A stretch of DNA of 64,000 nt from Aliarcobacter cibarius (GCF_013372265.1 NZ_CP054051.1:756263-820262); one strand, 5' to 3'. Counted from the stretch's first letter, positions 51,488-60,844 are shown. Program-made: numbers and translations. Notes: generated by a model from the sequence alone, not told the origin.

Positions 51488-52225
51488 ATGCATATATTAA
51501 ATCAAGATTTAGAATTTTTTGAAGAAAATCGTATATGTTCATATTTTAACAATGAAGTTTCGGATATAAGATATAGATTTATAAATAATTGTAGTATCAA
51601 AGATTATCAAAAAAAACTTGAACGGGGTTGGAGAAGATTTGGAAAAATCCATTTTGTACCAGAATGTAAAAATTGTACAAAATGTGTTTCTATGAGAATT
51701 GATGTAAAAAATTTTAAATTTTCAAAATCTGCTAAAAGAGTAATATCAAAAAATAAAGAAACTAAACTTTATATAAGACCCCCCACTGTAACAAAAGATC
51801 ATATGGAACTTTATGATAAATATCATAGTTTTATGCATGATAAAAAGTTGTGGCCTTATAATCCAATTGATGTTGATGATTATATAAAATCTTATGTAGA
51901 AGGCAATACAGAGTTTGCAAAAGAGTTTTTGTATGTTAGAGATAATAAATTAATAGGCGTAGCATTAGTTGATGTTCTTCCTAAATCTATCTCTGCTATA
52001 TATTGCTTTTATGACCATGATTATGACTATTTATCTATAGGAAAATATTCTATTTTATCTCAAATAAAAATAGCAAAAGATTTGAATATTCCTTATATCT
52101 ATTTGGGATACTGGATAAATAAACATCATTCTATGGGATATAAAGAGGAATATAAACCTTTTGAAATATTAAAAAATAGAGCTAATATGGATGAAGAACC
52201 TATTTGGGAAGAGTACAAATCTTGA
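51488..52225 (+). CDS. bpt: Aspartate/glutamate leucyltransferase (arginyltransferase-family)
   Basis: Bpt transfers leucine from Leu-tRNA to N-terminal Asp or Glu, marking proteins for ClpS/ClpAP degradation. The 245-residue protein has the ATE-family features: the CSYFNNEVSDIRYRF opening, the cysteine segment FVPECKNCTKCVSMRI, RRFGKIHF, a GNAT-like C-terminal half with YCFYDHDYDYLSIGKYSIL, and YLGYWINKHHSMGYKEEYKPFEIL. Bacterial members act on Asp/Glu with Leu rather than Arg. The start follows the trpA stop with no gap. Confidence 0.88.
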   Translation: MHILNQDLEFFEENRICSYFNNEVSDIRYRFINNCSIKDYQKKLERGWRRFGKIHFVPECKNCTKCVSMRIDVKNFKFSKSAKRVISKNKETKLYIRPPTVTKDHMELYDKYHSFMHDKKLWPYNPIDVDDYIKSYVEGNTEFAKEFLYVRDNKLIGVALVDVLPKSISAIYCFYDHDYDYLSIGKYSILSQIKIAKDLNIPYIYLGYWINKHHSMGYKEEYKPFEILKNRANMDEEPIWEEYKS

Positions 52226-52301
52226 TTAAAATCTATTTTAAATACTTATATTTTTTTATAGAATATAGTTTATAAAATTAAAAAACAATGAAGGAGATGA
52301 A

Positions 52302-52655
52302 ATGTTAAAATATATAGTTTTTCTTTTTTTTACAACAACTCTTTTCTCTTTAGAAACGCAAATTCAACAAGAAGACAATAGCTATAGTCCAAAAGTTGAA
52401 TGTTTAGTTTTAGAAGATGAAAACTCTATTTTATGTAAATTTGAAGTAATTATTGATCCTATTGAAGATCAAACAATTTCATTAAAATGGATAAATCCAA
52501 ATCAAGAGATAACAAGAACAAGAGATATTGTAATTCCTGCTGGATCTAGTTCAGCTTATGATTTTAGATACTTAGATGGTAGAGAGAAAGGTATTTGGAA
52601 TTTTAAAATAATTTATAAAGATAAAGAATATTCAAATAACTTTGAAATAAAGTAG
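52302..52655 (+). CDS. Small exported protein of unknown function
   Basis: The 117-residue protein has an N-terminal signal peptide (MLKYIVFLFFTTTLFS, cleavage near residue 17) and a short, probably beta-rich periplasmic domain with one Cys pair (CLVLEDENSILC, about residues 34-45) that could form a disulfide. The segment WNFKIIYKDKEYSNNFEIK resembles an immunoglobulin-like edge strand. I do not recognise the family. A good ribosome-binding site (AAGGAGA) is present. Confidence 0.7.
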   Translation: MLKYIVFLFFTTTLFSLETQIQQEDNSYSPKVECLVLEDENSILCKFEVIIDPIEDQTISLKWINPNQEITRTRDIVIPAGSSSAYDFRYLDGREKGIWNFKIIYKDKEYSNNFEIK

Positions 52656-52680
52656 TTCTCTATAGAGATAGAACTACTTT
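52649..52680. terminator. Stop-codon hairpin between the exported protein gene and feoB
   Basis: AAAGTAGTTCT (52649-52659) pairs with AGAACTACTTT (52670-52680). The plus-strand stop lies in the left arm and the feoB stop in the right part of the structure. It is a likely bidirectional terminator. Confidence 0.6.
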
Positions 52681-54570
52681 AGAAATATTATAAACTATAA
52701 AAGACATAATCCAAGCAGTTGTTGTTGTAAAAACAAATAAATAAGCTAAATATTTCCATCCACCAGCTTCTCTAACAAAAACCATTGATGCAGCTATACA
52801 AGGTATATAAATCATTACAAAAACTATAAATGAAATTGCAGCTTCTTTTGGAATATTGTTTTTTATGTTTTCTATTAAAGTAGTAGAGTTTTCATCATTA
52901 TTCTCTCCTAAACCATATAAAATAGCTAGAGTAGAAACCACTATCTCTTTTGCTGCTAATCCTGTTTCAAGTGCTACAGCCATTCTCCAATCAAATCCTA
53001 ATGGAGCAAAAAATGGTTCACTAAATTTACCAAGTTTTCCTAAATATGAATTTTCTAAATTATATAGACTTAATTCATTTTGAAGAGTTATTTTTTCTTC
53101 TTCTGAAGTTGTAAGTTCTATTTTTTGTTCAAAATTACTTTCAATATCATAATGTTTTGGATAGTTACTCATAAACCAAATTAAAATAGATGCTGCAAGA
53201 ATAAATGTTCCTGCTTTCTTTAAATACATTAAAGCTTTGTTCGTAACTGCGTGATATATTAATTTTGTTGAAGGCAGTCTATATTTTGGCATTTCCATAA
53301 CAAATGGCTCATCTGCACCTTTAAATACAACAACTCTTAAAAATTTTGCAGCAAATAGACCTAAAATTGCTCCACTTATATAAATTAAAAACAAAATATT
53401 TCCAGCATTTTCTTTTTCAAAGAATGCCCCAACAAAAAGAACATATATAGGAAGTCTAGCTCCACAAGACATAAATCCTACTATAAATAGTGTAAGAAGT
53501 CTATCTTTTTCATTTTTTAGAGTTCTTGCCGCCATATATGCAGGAACAGAACAACCAAAACCAGTAACTAAAGGAATAAAAGATTTACCATGAAGACCAA
53601 ATTTATGGAGAATTCCATCTAATAGAAAAGATACTCTACTCATATACCCTGTACTTTCAAGTAAAGCAATTCCAAGAAATAATATTATGATATTTGGTAA
53701 AAATAGTATTACAGAACTAACTCCAGCAATAACTCCATCACCAATTAGACTTGATAACTGAGATTCTCCTAGAAGATTCTTTATATATTCTATTAAGCTA
53801 TTTGAAATATTTTCGATAAATCCCATTGGAATTTCACCAAGTGTAAAAGTTAGCTGGAATAAACTCCACATTAACAACAAAAATATTGGTAGGCCAAAAA
53901 ACTTATGCATTAAAATTGAATCAATTTTTTCTGTTTTTGTTTTCTGTTTTTGTTCAATTATACTCATACAATCTTTTGTTATATTTTTTACAAAGTTAAA
54001 TTTTAAAGTTAAAATTTCATCTTGAGTTGTAGTTTTAATTGCAGAAAATTGGTTAAAAGATTCCTGTTCTTTTGAAAAAGTGTTTATAATTTCATCTAAA
54101 AGTTTGTGTAGACCTTGTTTTCTTGCTGCACTCACTTTTATACAAGGTTTTTTTAGATAATTTGAGAGTTTTTTCTCATCTATAAATATATTCTCTTTTT
54201 CTGCTTCATCACTCATATTTAAAGCTAAAATCATCTTTTTATTCAAATTTAGAAGTTCACTTGTTAGCAATAAGTTTCTTTGTAAATTTGTTGAATCAAG
54301 AACATTTAATATGATGTCATATTTTTCATTATCTAAGAATTTTTTTACAACTTTTTCTTCTATCGAATAGTTTGTTAAAGAATAAGTTCCTGGTAAATCT
54401 ATGATTTGAATTTGATAATTTTTATATTTAAATCTTACCTCTTTTTTTTCAACCGTAACACCTGAAAAATTTCCAACTTTTAATTTAGAATTAGAAATAG
54501 AGTTAATAAGCATTGACTTCCCAACATTGGGTTGTCCAACAAGAGCAATTTTTATAATATTAGTCTTCAT
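52660..54570 (-). CDS. feoB: Ferrous iron transport protein B
   Basis: FeoB is the inner-membrane Fe(II) transporter. The 636-residue protein has an N-terminal G domain (G1 GQPNVGKS at 12-19, G3 DLPGTYSL, G4 NMSDE), then a membrane core with two Gate-type segments (GFGCSVPAYMAARTL; SCGARLPIYVLFVGAFF) and a C-terminal set of helices containing ALETGLAAKEIVVSTLAILYG. It is shorter than E. coli FeoB (773), as is usual in this phylum. It overlaps feoA by 11 bp. The Fur box upstream of feoA implies iron repression. Confidence 0.95.
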   Translation of the reverse strand: MKTNIIKIALVGQPNVGKSMLINSISNSKLKVGNFSGVTVEKKEVRFKYKNYQIQIIDLPGTYSLTNYSIEEKVVKKFLDNEKYDIILNVLDSTNLQRNLLLTSELLNLNKKMILALNMSDEAEKENIFIDEKKLSNYLKKPCIKVSAARKQGLHKLLDEIINTFSKEQESFNQFSAIKTTTQDEILTLKFNFVKNITKDCMSIIEQKQKTKTEKIDSILMHKFFGLPIFLLLMWSLFQLTFTLGEIPMGFIENISNSLIEYIKNLLGESQLSSLIGDGVIAGVSSVILFLPNIIILFLGIALLESTGYMSRVSFLLDGILHKFGLHGKSFIPLVTGFGCSVPAYMAARTLKNEKDRLLTLFIVGFMSCGARLPIYVLFVGAFFEKENAGNILFLIYISGAILGLFAAKFLRVVVFKGADEPFVMEMPKYRLPSTKLIYHAVTNKALMYLKKAGTFILAASILIWFMSNYPKHYDIESNFEQKIELTTSEEEKITLQNELSLYNLENSYLGKLGKFSEPFFAPLGFDWRMAVALETGLAAKEIVVSTLAILYGLGENNDENSTTLIENIKNNIPKEAAISFIVFVMIYIPCIAASMVFVREAGGWKYLAYLFVFTTTTAWIMSFIVYNISKVVLSL

Positions 54571-54793
54571 AAGATACTTTTATCTTTGATGCTTCAGAAG
54601 ATCTAAGAGCTACCTTTGATTGATTTATTTTTATTTCTACAGTTTTTTTAGCCATTGATTTAGCTGTTACACAAATAGTTGAACCTTTTATTATTCCAAA
54701 AGAGTAAAGTCTGTTTTTAAGTATTTCATCACAAATAATATCTGTAATTTCAGCTCTTCTATTTACTTTTAAATCGTTTACACTCATAAGCAC
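54560..54793 (-). CDS. feoA: Ferrous iron transport protein A
   Basis: The 77-residue SH3-like protein stimulates FeoB. It has VNRRAEITDIICDEILKNRLYSFGIIKGSTICV and a closing VALRSSEASKIKV, typical of FeoA. It is the first gene of feoAB; AAGG lies about 8 nt before its ATG. Confidence 0.9.
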   Translation of the reverse strand: MLMSVNDLKVNRRAEITDIICDEILKNRLYSFGIIKGSTICVTAKSMAKKTVEIKINQSKVALRSSEASKIKVSYED

Positions 54794-54804
54794 GACCTTA
54801 TAAT

Positions 54805-54821
54805 TAATAATGATTATTATA
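54805..54821 (-). promoter_or_regulatory. Fur box overlapping the feoAB -10
   Basis: A perfect 7-1-7 palindrome TAATAAT-G-ATTATTA (54805-54819) close to the Fur consensus. A minus-strand TATAAT (54816-54821) overlaps it, so bound Fur would block feoAB transcription. It also lies 85-125 bp upstream of fur on the other strand. Confidence 0.75.
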
Positions 54822-54930
54822 ATACAATATTATTTAATTTTACTTAATTAATATCAAGAATTTTACGATAATTTGAATTTTTACAAACTTTAGCTATACT
54901 TAAATGTTTATTTTTTTAAAGGCGTATTTA

Positions 54931-55371
54931 ATGATAGATAATTACAATGAGATAATAGAAGAATTAAAAAAAATAGTTAAGCAAAAAGGTCTAAAATATA
55001 CAGAACAAAGAGAGATTGTTTTGAGTATTTTACTTCAAGCAAATGGACATCTAACAGCTGAAGAGATTTATAATCAAATAAAAAAAGATTATCCTGATAC
55101 AAATGTTGGAATTGCTACAGTTTATAGAGCTTTGAGTTTCTTAGAAGAAGTAGCTTTAATTGCTTCAATAAATTTTGGAACAGATGGTAAAAAGTACGAA
55201 AGTAACATAAAATCTCATCATGATCACTTAATTTGTACAGAATGTGGAAAAATAGTTGAGTTTGTTGATGAAGAGATTGAAAAAAGACAAGAAAAAATTG
55301 CGAAAGCAAATAAATTTAAAATAACTGATCATTCGATGCAATTATATGGTCTTTGTGAAGTTTGTCAATAA
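54931..55371 (+). CDS. fur: Ferric uptake regulator Fur
   Basis: Fur is the Fe(II)-dependent repressor of iron uptake genes. From the ATG at 54931 the protein has 146 residues: a winged helix with TEQREIVLSILLQANGHLTAEEIY and NVGIATVYRALSFLEEV, then the metal-binding part with KSHHDHLICTECGKIVEF (CxxC) and the final LCEVCQ (second CxxC). The start is chosen because AAAGG lies 8 nt upstream; an in-frame ATG at 54904 lacks one. It is divergent from feoAB. Confidence 0.93.
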   Translation: MIDNYNEIIEELKKIVKQKGLKYTEQREIVLSILLQANGHLTAEEIYNQIKKDYPDTNVGIATVYRALSFLEEVALIASINFGTDGKKYESNIKSHHDHLICTECGKIVEFVDEEIEKRQEKIAKANKFKITDHSMQLYGLCEVCQ

Positions 55372-55373
55372 GT

Positions 55374-55394
55374 AAGTAGTATAAAATACTACTT
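55374..55394. terminator. Terminator hairpin between fur and the transglycosylase gene
   Basis: A perfect 9-bp inverted repeat AAGTAGTAT/ATACTACTT with a 3-nt loop, 2 bp after the fur stop and between convergent genes. The T tract is short. Confidence 0.6.
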
Positions 55395-55423
55395 ATAACT
55401 TTGTTGTATATATATATTCAGAT

Positions 55424-55921
55424 TTATACGTCAATTTTTCTTAACTTTTCTATAATTAAAGCAATTTCTTTTGAATAAGCTCTAGCCTCTTTACTATTAA
55501 ATTTAAATCCAGCATTATAGCTTCCCCAAATTTTTGACCAATCATTTTTATGGAATTTTTGCCAATAAGCTAATTCATCAATTGCATTTTTCGTAGCAAA
55601 ATTGAAATCAGAAACAAGTTTTGAAGCCAAAATATTTCTATTCCAAGCAGTATCTTTCATATTACTTCTATTTAGAGCAGATTTTATATTTATTTGATAC
55701 AAACCAAAGTCTTTTGTATCTAAATTTATCATATATTCACCAAGCTTTGATTCTTTGATAGCTATTGCCATTAAAGTATATCCAAGACCGTGAGCATCTC
55801 CCTCTTTTTTAATCTCTTTTAATCTCTCTTTTTGCTCAGGTGTTAAGTTCTTAATATCTATTTCATTTGCAAAAATATTTGAAACAAATAGTAAAACTAG
55901 TAAAAATAGCCTTATTTTCAC
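55424..55921 (-). CDS. Exported lytic-transglycosylase-like protein
   Basis: The 165-residue protein has a signal peptide (MKIRLFLLVLLFVSNIFAN, cleavage near residue 19) and a lysozyme-fold domain: AIAIKESKLGEYMIN, with Glu in the catalytic position of SLT enzymes, then DFGLYQIN and WSKIWGSYNAGF. Such enzymes cleave peptidoglycan to anhydromuropeptides. No secretion-system genes are adjacent, so it may act alone. Length suggests a minimal domain. Confidence 0.78.
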   Translation of the reverse strand: MKIRLFLLVLLFVSNIFANEIDIKNLTPEQKERLKEIKKEGDAHGLGYTLMAIAIKESKLGEYMINLDTKDFGLYQINIKSALNRSNMKDTAWNRNILASKLVSDFNFATKNAIDELAYWQKFHKNDWSKIWGSYNAGFKFNSKEARAYSKEIALIIEKLRKIDV

Positions 55922-55997
55922 GTTTTTTCTCCTGTTTATTTATTTTATGGACAAAGAGTGTATTTTAAAATTGTGTAATAATTGTATTTCTTATAAA

Positions 55998-56714
55998 TTA
56001 TGATAAACCAATATTGATATATCTTCTTACTTTTTCTATCTCTTCTTTACTAAACTTTGCTTCTAAAATAGTTTTGCTATCATTTCTTAAAAGTTCTCCA
56101 AATGGACTTATAATGGCACTTCCTTTTCCCATATTAGAATTTGCACTATTTGATGCAATTACGAAAGCTTGATTAATTAAAGCTAATGATTTACTAATAG
56201 TTTCATAATGATCTTTTCTTTTTATTCCCCACATAGCAGGATTTAAAATAACATCAGCACCTTTTATTTGTTCCCAAAGAGTTGGAAATCTAAGTTCAAA
56301 ACAAATTAATGTTGCAATTTTTAAACCATTTATATCTATGATTTTTATACTATTTTCTTTTGAAGCAGTGAAATATTTATCTTCTTCTCCAAGAGGGAAT
56401 AGTTTTATTTTATCTTGAGTATGTAAAATCTTATTTTTGTAAAAAATAAATAGTCTATTATAAAATTTATTATTTTCTTTTATTATTGTTGTAAGTGCAA
56501 TAGCTTTATTTTCAGATAGTTTTTTTAACTCTTCTATTATTTTTTCTGAAAAAGCTGCAGCTTCATCCATTCTATCATATGCAAATCCTATAATAGCAAG
56601 TTCTGGAGCTAGTATTATTGAATTATCTTTACAAGACATTATTAAATTCTTTAGATTTTCAAGATTTTTTTCAAAATCGTTTGAAGTTTTTATTTGTAAA
56701 GATATTAGATTCAT
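55998..56714 (-). CDS. Carbon-nitrogen hydrolase (nitrilase superfamily)
   Basis: The 238-residue protein has the nitrilase Glu-Lys-Cys triad: Glu in APELAIIGF (about residue 42), Lys in DKIKLFPLGEEDKYF, and Cys in ATLICFELRFPTLW (about residue 138), then NPAMWG. Members cleave amides or nitriles (for example NAD synthetase-like, omega-amidase or deaminated glutathione amidase); the substrate cannot be set. It stands alone, divergent from the two-component pair at 56784. Confidence 0.85.
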   Translation of the reverse strand: MNLISLQIKTSNDFEKNLENLKNLIMSCKDNSIILAPELAIIGFAYDRMDEAAAFSEKIIEELKKLSENKAIALTTIIKENNKFYNRLFIFYKNKILHTQDKIKLFPLGEEDKYFTASKENSIKIIDINGLKIATLICFELRFPTLWEQIKGADVILNPAMWGIKRKDHYETISKSLALINQAFVIASNSANSNMGKGSAIISPFGELLRNDSKTILEAKFSKEEIEKVRRYINIGLS

Positions 56715-56771
56715 ATTTTTCCTTTTTTATTATTTTTTGAGGTGCGAATTTTAGCATAACCATATATAAGA

Positions 56772-56777
56772 TATAAT
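56772..56777 (+). promoter_or_regulatory. -10 element of the second regulator gene, next to its start codon
   Basis: TATAAT ends 6 nt before the ATG at 56784, and no Shine-Dalgarno lies between. The mRNA would be leaderless or nearly so, as for the regulator gene at 34058. Confidence 0.6.
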
Positions 56778-56783
56778 ATCTTT

Positions 56784-57461
56784 ATGTTAAAAGATTACAA
56801 AGATATAAAAGTTTTATATGTTGAAGATGACGATGTTGCAAGAGAAAATGGTGTTGAGTATTTAGAAAACTTTTTTGATAAAGTTTTTGAAGCTAGTAAT
56901 GCCGTAAAAGCTCTACAATTATATGAACAATATAAACCACAAATTATAATAACTGATATTCAAATGCCAAAAATTAATGGTTTAGAATTTATAAAGCAGA
57001 TTCGACAAAAAGATAAAAAAACACAAGTTATAGTAATAACTGCTTTTTGTAATCAAGAGTATCTTTTAAAAGCTATTGAACTACAACTTGTGAAATATCT
57101 AATAAAACCAGTAAATGAAAAAGATTTTGAAGAAGCTTTGATGCTTTGTTTAAACTCTTTAAAAGAAGATAGTTCAAATATTATAAAATTTGATGAAGAC
57201 TCATATTTTGATATTTTTAATAAGACTTTTGTTGTAAAAAATGAAATTATAAAATTAAGAGCAAAAGAAGTTTTATTTTTAGAGCTTTTAATCAAAAACA
57301 AAAATCGATATGTAACTTATGAAGAGATAGAGTCTTTTGTTTGGTTTGATAGTGTTATGACAAAAGATGCTTTAAAGACATTAGTTAAAAATATAAAGAT
57401 AAAAATCTCAAAAGATATTATTGATAATCTTACAAATGTAGGTTATAAAATTGCAATTTGA
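56784..57461 (+). CDS. OmpR-like response regulator
   Basis: The 225-residue protein has a receiver domain (VEDDD, Asp58 in IITDIQMPKING, Lys in YLIKPVN) and a C-terminal winged-helix-like domain (about 140-225; IIKLRAKEVLFLELLIKNKNRYVTYEEIE, ending NVGYKIAI). It overlaps the start of the downstream kinase by 11 bp, marking a cognate pair. Target genes are unknown; the promoter lacks the TTACAT repeats of the other system. Confidence 0.85.
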   Translation: MLKDYKDIKVLYVEDDDVARENGVEYLENFFDKVFEASNAVKALQLYEQYKPQIIITDIQMPKINGLEFIKQIRQKDKKTQVIVITAFCNQEYLLKAIELQLVKYLIKPVNEKDFEEALMLCLNSLKEDSSNIIKFDEDSYFDIFNKTFVVKNEIIKLRAKEVLFLELLIKNKNRYVTYEEIESFVWFDSVMTKDALKTLVKNIKIKISKDIIDNLTNVGYKIAI

Positions 57462-58770
57462 TATAACTTCAATTCTATTTTATGGAATTACATTTGGAAT
57501 TTTGATTATGACAATAGTTTATACATTTGTAAGATATCTTTATTCAAAAGAGATTTTTTATATTAGCTACTGCTTTATGCAAATTTTCTCTTTAGCTTAC
57601 ATAATTTTATACAGTAAAATTTATATTACAAACTCTTTAATTCAAGAACTATCTTTGGTTTTTGCTTCGATTTTTGCTTTAATTTTTGCAATAAATTATT
57701 ATGAAGGTAAATTTTTACCGAAAATTTCAAATTATAAAGAGCTATTTTTTAATACTTTTTTATTAAATGTAGTTATTTTGACAGCCTTTTATCACTATAT
57801 TTTATTTGAATATTTACCATATACAATAATTTATGCAATATTATTTATATCTATTATTTTTAATTTGAAACAAGGATTTAAACCGACACTAATTTATGTT
57901 ATTGGTTGGTCAGTATTTTGCATACTTCTTTTTATATTTGATTTTAAAGATTTTTATATAAAGCAGGGGTATTTTGATTTAGTTTTAGTTGTATTTGCAA
58001 TTGAAGCTATGCTTTTTACAATTTCAATAGCATATAAATATAATGATTTGAAAAAACAAAATAAAGAGTTTGAAAAAATGATTTTACAACAATCTAAGTT
58101 TGCAAAATCAGGTGAAATGATAGCAAATATAACTCATCAATTTAGACAACCTTTAAACAATATTTCATATATTCTAATAAATTTAAAAAAGAGATTTGAA
58201 AGTGAAAAGTTAGACAAATTTTTTTTTGATAAGAAGATAAATCAAGCAAACGAACAGCTAACTTTTTTATCAAAAACAATAGATGATTTTAAAGAATTTT
58301 ATCTACAAGAAAAAGAAAAAGATAATTTTTCTGTAAAAGAATCTATACAAAATGCTATTACAATTTTAAGTGCAGATTTAAAAAAGCACAATATTGATTT
58401 GGATTTAAATTTTCAAACTTATGAGGATATAAAAGTTTTTGGTGTAAAAAATGAACTTTCTCAAGTTATATTATCTCTTATTTCAAATTCGATTGATGTT
58501 TTAAAAAATAGGTATAAACCAAAAATATCTATAAATGTTTTTGCTTCAAGTGCTGAGGTTATAATTGAAATTATAGATAATGGTGGAGGAATAAAACAAA
58601 AGAATCTAAAAAAAATATTTGAACCATATTTCTCAACTAAAGAAGAAGGAACCGGAATAGGTCTTTATTTATCAAAAATTATAGTTGAAGAGAGTTTTAG
58701 TGGGAAAATACAAGTTTTAAATATAAAAGATGGAGTTAAATTCTCCATCTTTATTGAAAAAGCTATTTAG
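57451..58770 (+). CDS. Seven-TM sensor histidine kinase
   Basis: The 439-residue protein has about seven hydrophobic helices (residues 5-195) similar to a 7TMR-DISM membrane module without a large extracellular domain, then a coiled linker, the phospho-acceptor His229 in ITHQFRQPLNN, the N box ISNSIDVL, and G boxes DNGGGI and GTGIGLYLSK. The start is TTG, 11 bp inside the regulator gene. Signal perception within the membrane is inference. Confidence 0.85.
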   Translation: MQFDITSILFYGITFGILIMTIVYTFVRYLYSKEIFYISYCFMQIFSLAYIILYSKIYITNSLIQELSLVFASIFALIFAINYYEGKFLPKISNYKELFFNTFLLNVVILTAFYHYILFEYLPYTIIYAILFISIIFNLKQGFKPTLIYVIGWSVFCILLFIFDFKDFYIKQGYFDLVLVVFAIEAMLFTISIAYKYNDLKKQNKEFEKMILQQSKFAKSGEMIANITHQFRQPLNNISYILINLKKRFESEKLDKFFFDKKINQANEQLTFLSKTIDDFKEFYLQEKEKDNFSVKESIQNAITILSADLKKHNIDLDLNFQTYEDIKVFGVKNELSQVILSLISNSIDVLKNRYKPKISINVFASSAEVIIEIIDNGGGIKQKNLKKIFEPYFSTKEEGTGIGLYLSKIIVEESFSGKIQVLNIKDGVKFSIFIEKAI

Positions 58771-58782
58771 AAAATTGAGATT

Positions 58783-60099
58783 TTAAGATTTTGAGAAATT
58801 TAATTTTTTAATAACTTTAAAATCCTTCTCTTTTGTGTAAACTTCTATAAAAATAGGAATATTTTTATTTTGAATATCTTTTAAATCATTTAAACTCTCT
58901 ATTATAAGAACCTTTTTGGCTTTTTTACCACCTTCAAGTGAAATTTCTTCGAATCTTTTTATTCTAAAATTATTTTCATCTTTTAATTTAATGTCAAAAG
59001 TCAAAGGTGTATCTTGAGTATTATGAATAGTTAAAATGTAATTATTTACAATTTTTTTATCTTCGTTAATTTTGTAAAGTTCTGTTGTTTTATTTACATT
59101 TACTAAAAATTGCTCTTTTTCAAGCGAAAAGAAAAATGCTAGAAAAATAGATAAAAATAGTGAAGCAAAATAAGTTATATTTTTTTTAGTAAATATTGAG
59201 ATATTTTTATTAGTTAAAACTTTATTTGTACTTCCCCAATTTATTAAACTAGATTTTCCAAGTTTTCCCATAACTGTGCTACAAGCATCACTACATTCAA
59301 GACAATTTATACATTCAACTTGAAGTCCTTTTCTAATATCAATATGTGTAGGACAAATTTTTACACAAGCATCACAAGTTGTACACTCTTCACTATTTTT
59401 CCATTGATTAATTTTAAAAATAGATTGAACACCATTTTCATAAACTTTTCCACCACGATTGAAATCATAAGTTACTTGTTTTGTATTATCATCATATAAA
59501 ACAGATTGTATTCTTGAATAAGGACAAATATATACACAAAAATTTTCTTTCATAAAAACAATATCATACACTAGAAAGAAAGCTATACTAAGTATAAATA
59601 TAATCATAAAACTATGATTTAAAGGGTCTTGTAAGTATTTGAAGAAATCTTCAGGTGGTACAAAATAAAGCATAAAGTTTGAAGATATAATTAAAGAGAT
59701 AACAATCCATAAAAATATAGATACATATTTTTTAATTTGATTTGATTTTTTCTTGTAATCTATATCTTTTTGTTTATTTTTAATTCTTCTTAAATCTAAA
59801 ATAGTACTTTCGATTAGGTCTCTATAAATTACTCTAAATATAGTTTGTGGACATGCCCATCCACACCAAACTCTACCCCAAATTGAAGTCATTGCAAATA
59901 TTCCTATAAATAAAAACATTAGTAAAAATGGCATTACATAAAGTTCATTTACGTTATATGCAACTCCTAAAAAATGAAACTGTAACCTTTCAAATGATAG
60001 CAATAAAAGATGATTGTCATTTATGGTAATAAATGGTGTAATCATTACAAATATTGTAATAAAAAAATAAATTAAATATCTTTTCTTTGAATAAGACAT
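58783..60099 (-). CDS. ccoG: Cytochrome c oxidase accessory protein CcoG
   Basis: CcoG (RdxA/FixG) is a membrane 4Fe-4S protein involved in copper reduction during assembly of cbb3-type cytochrome oxidase. The 438-residue protein has about four N-terminal and one later membrane helices, CGWACPQTIFR in a polyferredoxin-like loop, NFCVYICPYSRIQSVLYD, the ferredoxin pair CTTCDACVKICP and CINCLECSDAC, and a C-terminal Ig-like domain. The cbb3 structural genes are not in this window. Confidence 0.93.
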   Translation of the reverse strand: MSYSKKRYLIYFFITIFVMITPFITINDNHLLLLSFERLQFHFLGVAYNVNELYVMPFLLMFLFIGIFAMTSIWGRVWCGWACPQTIFRVIYRDLIESTILDLRRIKNKQKDIDYKKKSNQIKKYVSIFLWIVISLIISSNFMLYFVPPEDFFKYLQDPLNHSFMIIFILSIAFFLVYDIVFMKENFCVYICPYSRIQSVLYDDNTKQVTYDFNRGGKVYENGVQSIFKINQWKNSEECTTCDACVKICPTHIDIRKGLQVECINCLECSDACSTVMGKLGKSSLINWGSTNKVLTNKNISIFTKKNITYFASLFLSIFLAFFFSLEKEQFLVNVNKTTELYKINEDKKIVNNYILTIHNTQDTPLTFDIKLKDENNFRIKRFEEISLEGGKKAKKVLIIESLNDLKDIQNKNIPIFIEVYTKEKDFKVIKKLNFSKS

Positions 60100-60162
60100 T
60101 TTAAACCTCCAAATTTTTTATTTATATTATTAAAAAGTGGTGTTCATTTGGTGGTAAATATA

Positions 60163-60190
60163 TTGGCAATTATTTTTAATATTGTATAAT
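60163..60190 (+). promoter_or_regulatory. Promoter of the exported unknown gene at 60215
   Basis: TTGGCA at 60163-60168 and TATAAT at 60185-60190 with a 16-bp spacer, then AAGGAAA before the ATG. Confidence 0.65.
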
Positions 60191-60214
60191 TGTATAAAAT
60201 TTCAAGGAAAAGAT

Positions 60215-60844
60215 ATGTATAAGAAATTTATTTTTAGTTCAATTCTTTTTGCATCCTCTATGTTTGCAGCTCAAAGTAAAGCTTATGATGTAAAATCAGG
60301 AATTATAGAATATGCAATAGTTGCAGAAAGTCAAAATAAAAAAGATTATATAAAAGGAAGCAGTAAATTATATTTTAAAGATTTTGGTGATTTAGAGATA
60401 ACTGATACAACTATGATTCAGAAAGTTTTTGAAGAAGAAGAAAAAGAGAGAGAAATAGTAAAAATATCAAAAGATACAATGTTTATTGTTAATTTTGATG
60501 ATCAAATGATATACTCATCAAAAGTTGCTGCAGATGAAAATGGTTCTAGTAGACTTCTTTTAAATAAAGAAAATCTTCAAAAAATGGGAGCTACTTTTAT
60601 TGGAACAGAGGTTGTTTTAGGTTATAAATGTGATGTTTGGCAACTTGGTGATGATAGAATCTGGTCATATAATGGTGTTCCTTTAAGACAAATTAGTAAA
60701 TCATCTAGTGGTATGCAAATGGAAGAAGCAAAAATAGCAAATTTCAATATTGATATAAAAGATGATAAATTTAAATTACCAAATTTCCCAGTAAAACAAA
60801 TGGACGAAATATTTATAAATGAAGATGGTGAAGGAGATTTTTAA
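60215..60844 (+). CDS. Exported protein of unknown function
   Basis: The 209-residue protein has a signal peptide (MYKKFIFSSILFASSMFAAQS, cleavage near residue 19) and a beta-rich periplasmic domain with YDVKSGIIEYAIV, a central charged stretch and GTEVVLGYKCDVWQLGDDRIW. This resembles DUF4412-type proteins, but I am not certain. The start is set at 60215 by AAGGAAA upstream; an in-frame ATG-less extension to 60182 has no such signal. It may form an operon with the following diguanylate cyclase (49 bp gap). Confidence 0.7.
   Translation: MYKKFIFSSILFASSMFAAQSKAYDVKSGIIEYAIVAESQNKKDYIKGSSKLYFKDFGDLEITDTTMIQKVFEEEEKEREIVKISKDTMFIVNFDDQMIYSSKVAADENGSSRLLLNKENLQKMGATFIGTEVVLGYKCDVWQLGDDRIWSYNGVPLRQISKSSSGMQMEEAKIANFNIDIKDDKFKLPNFPVKQMDEIFINEDGEGDF

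Noticed and set aside
54904-54931. Longer Fur starting at 54904
   Set aside because: The hydrophobic extra residues are not part of the Fur family, and a ribosome-binding site precedes the ATG at 54931.
57439-57460. Frameshift joining the second regulator and its kinase
   Set aside because: Both reading frames have complete domains and their own start and stop; the 11-bp overlap is ordinary coupling.
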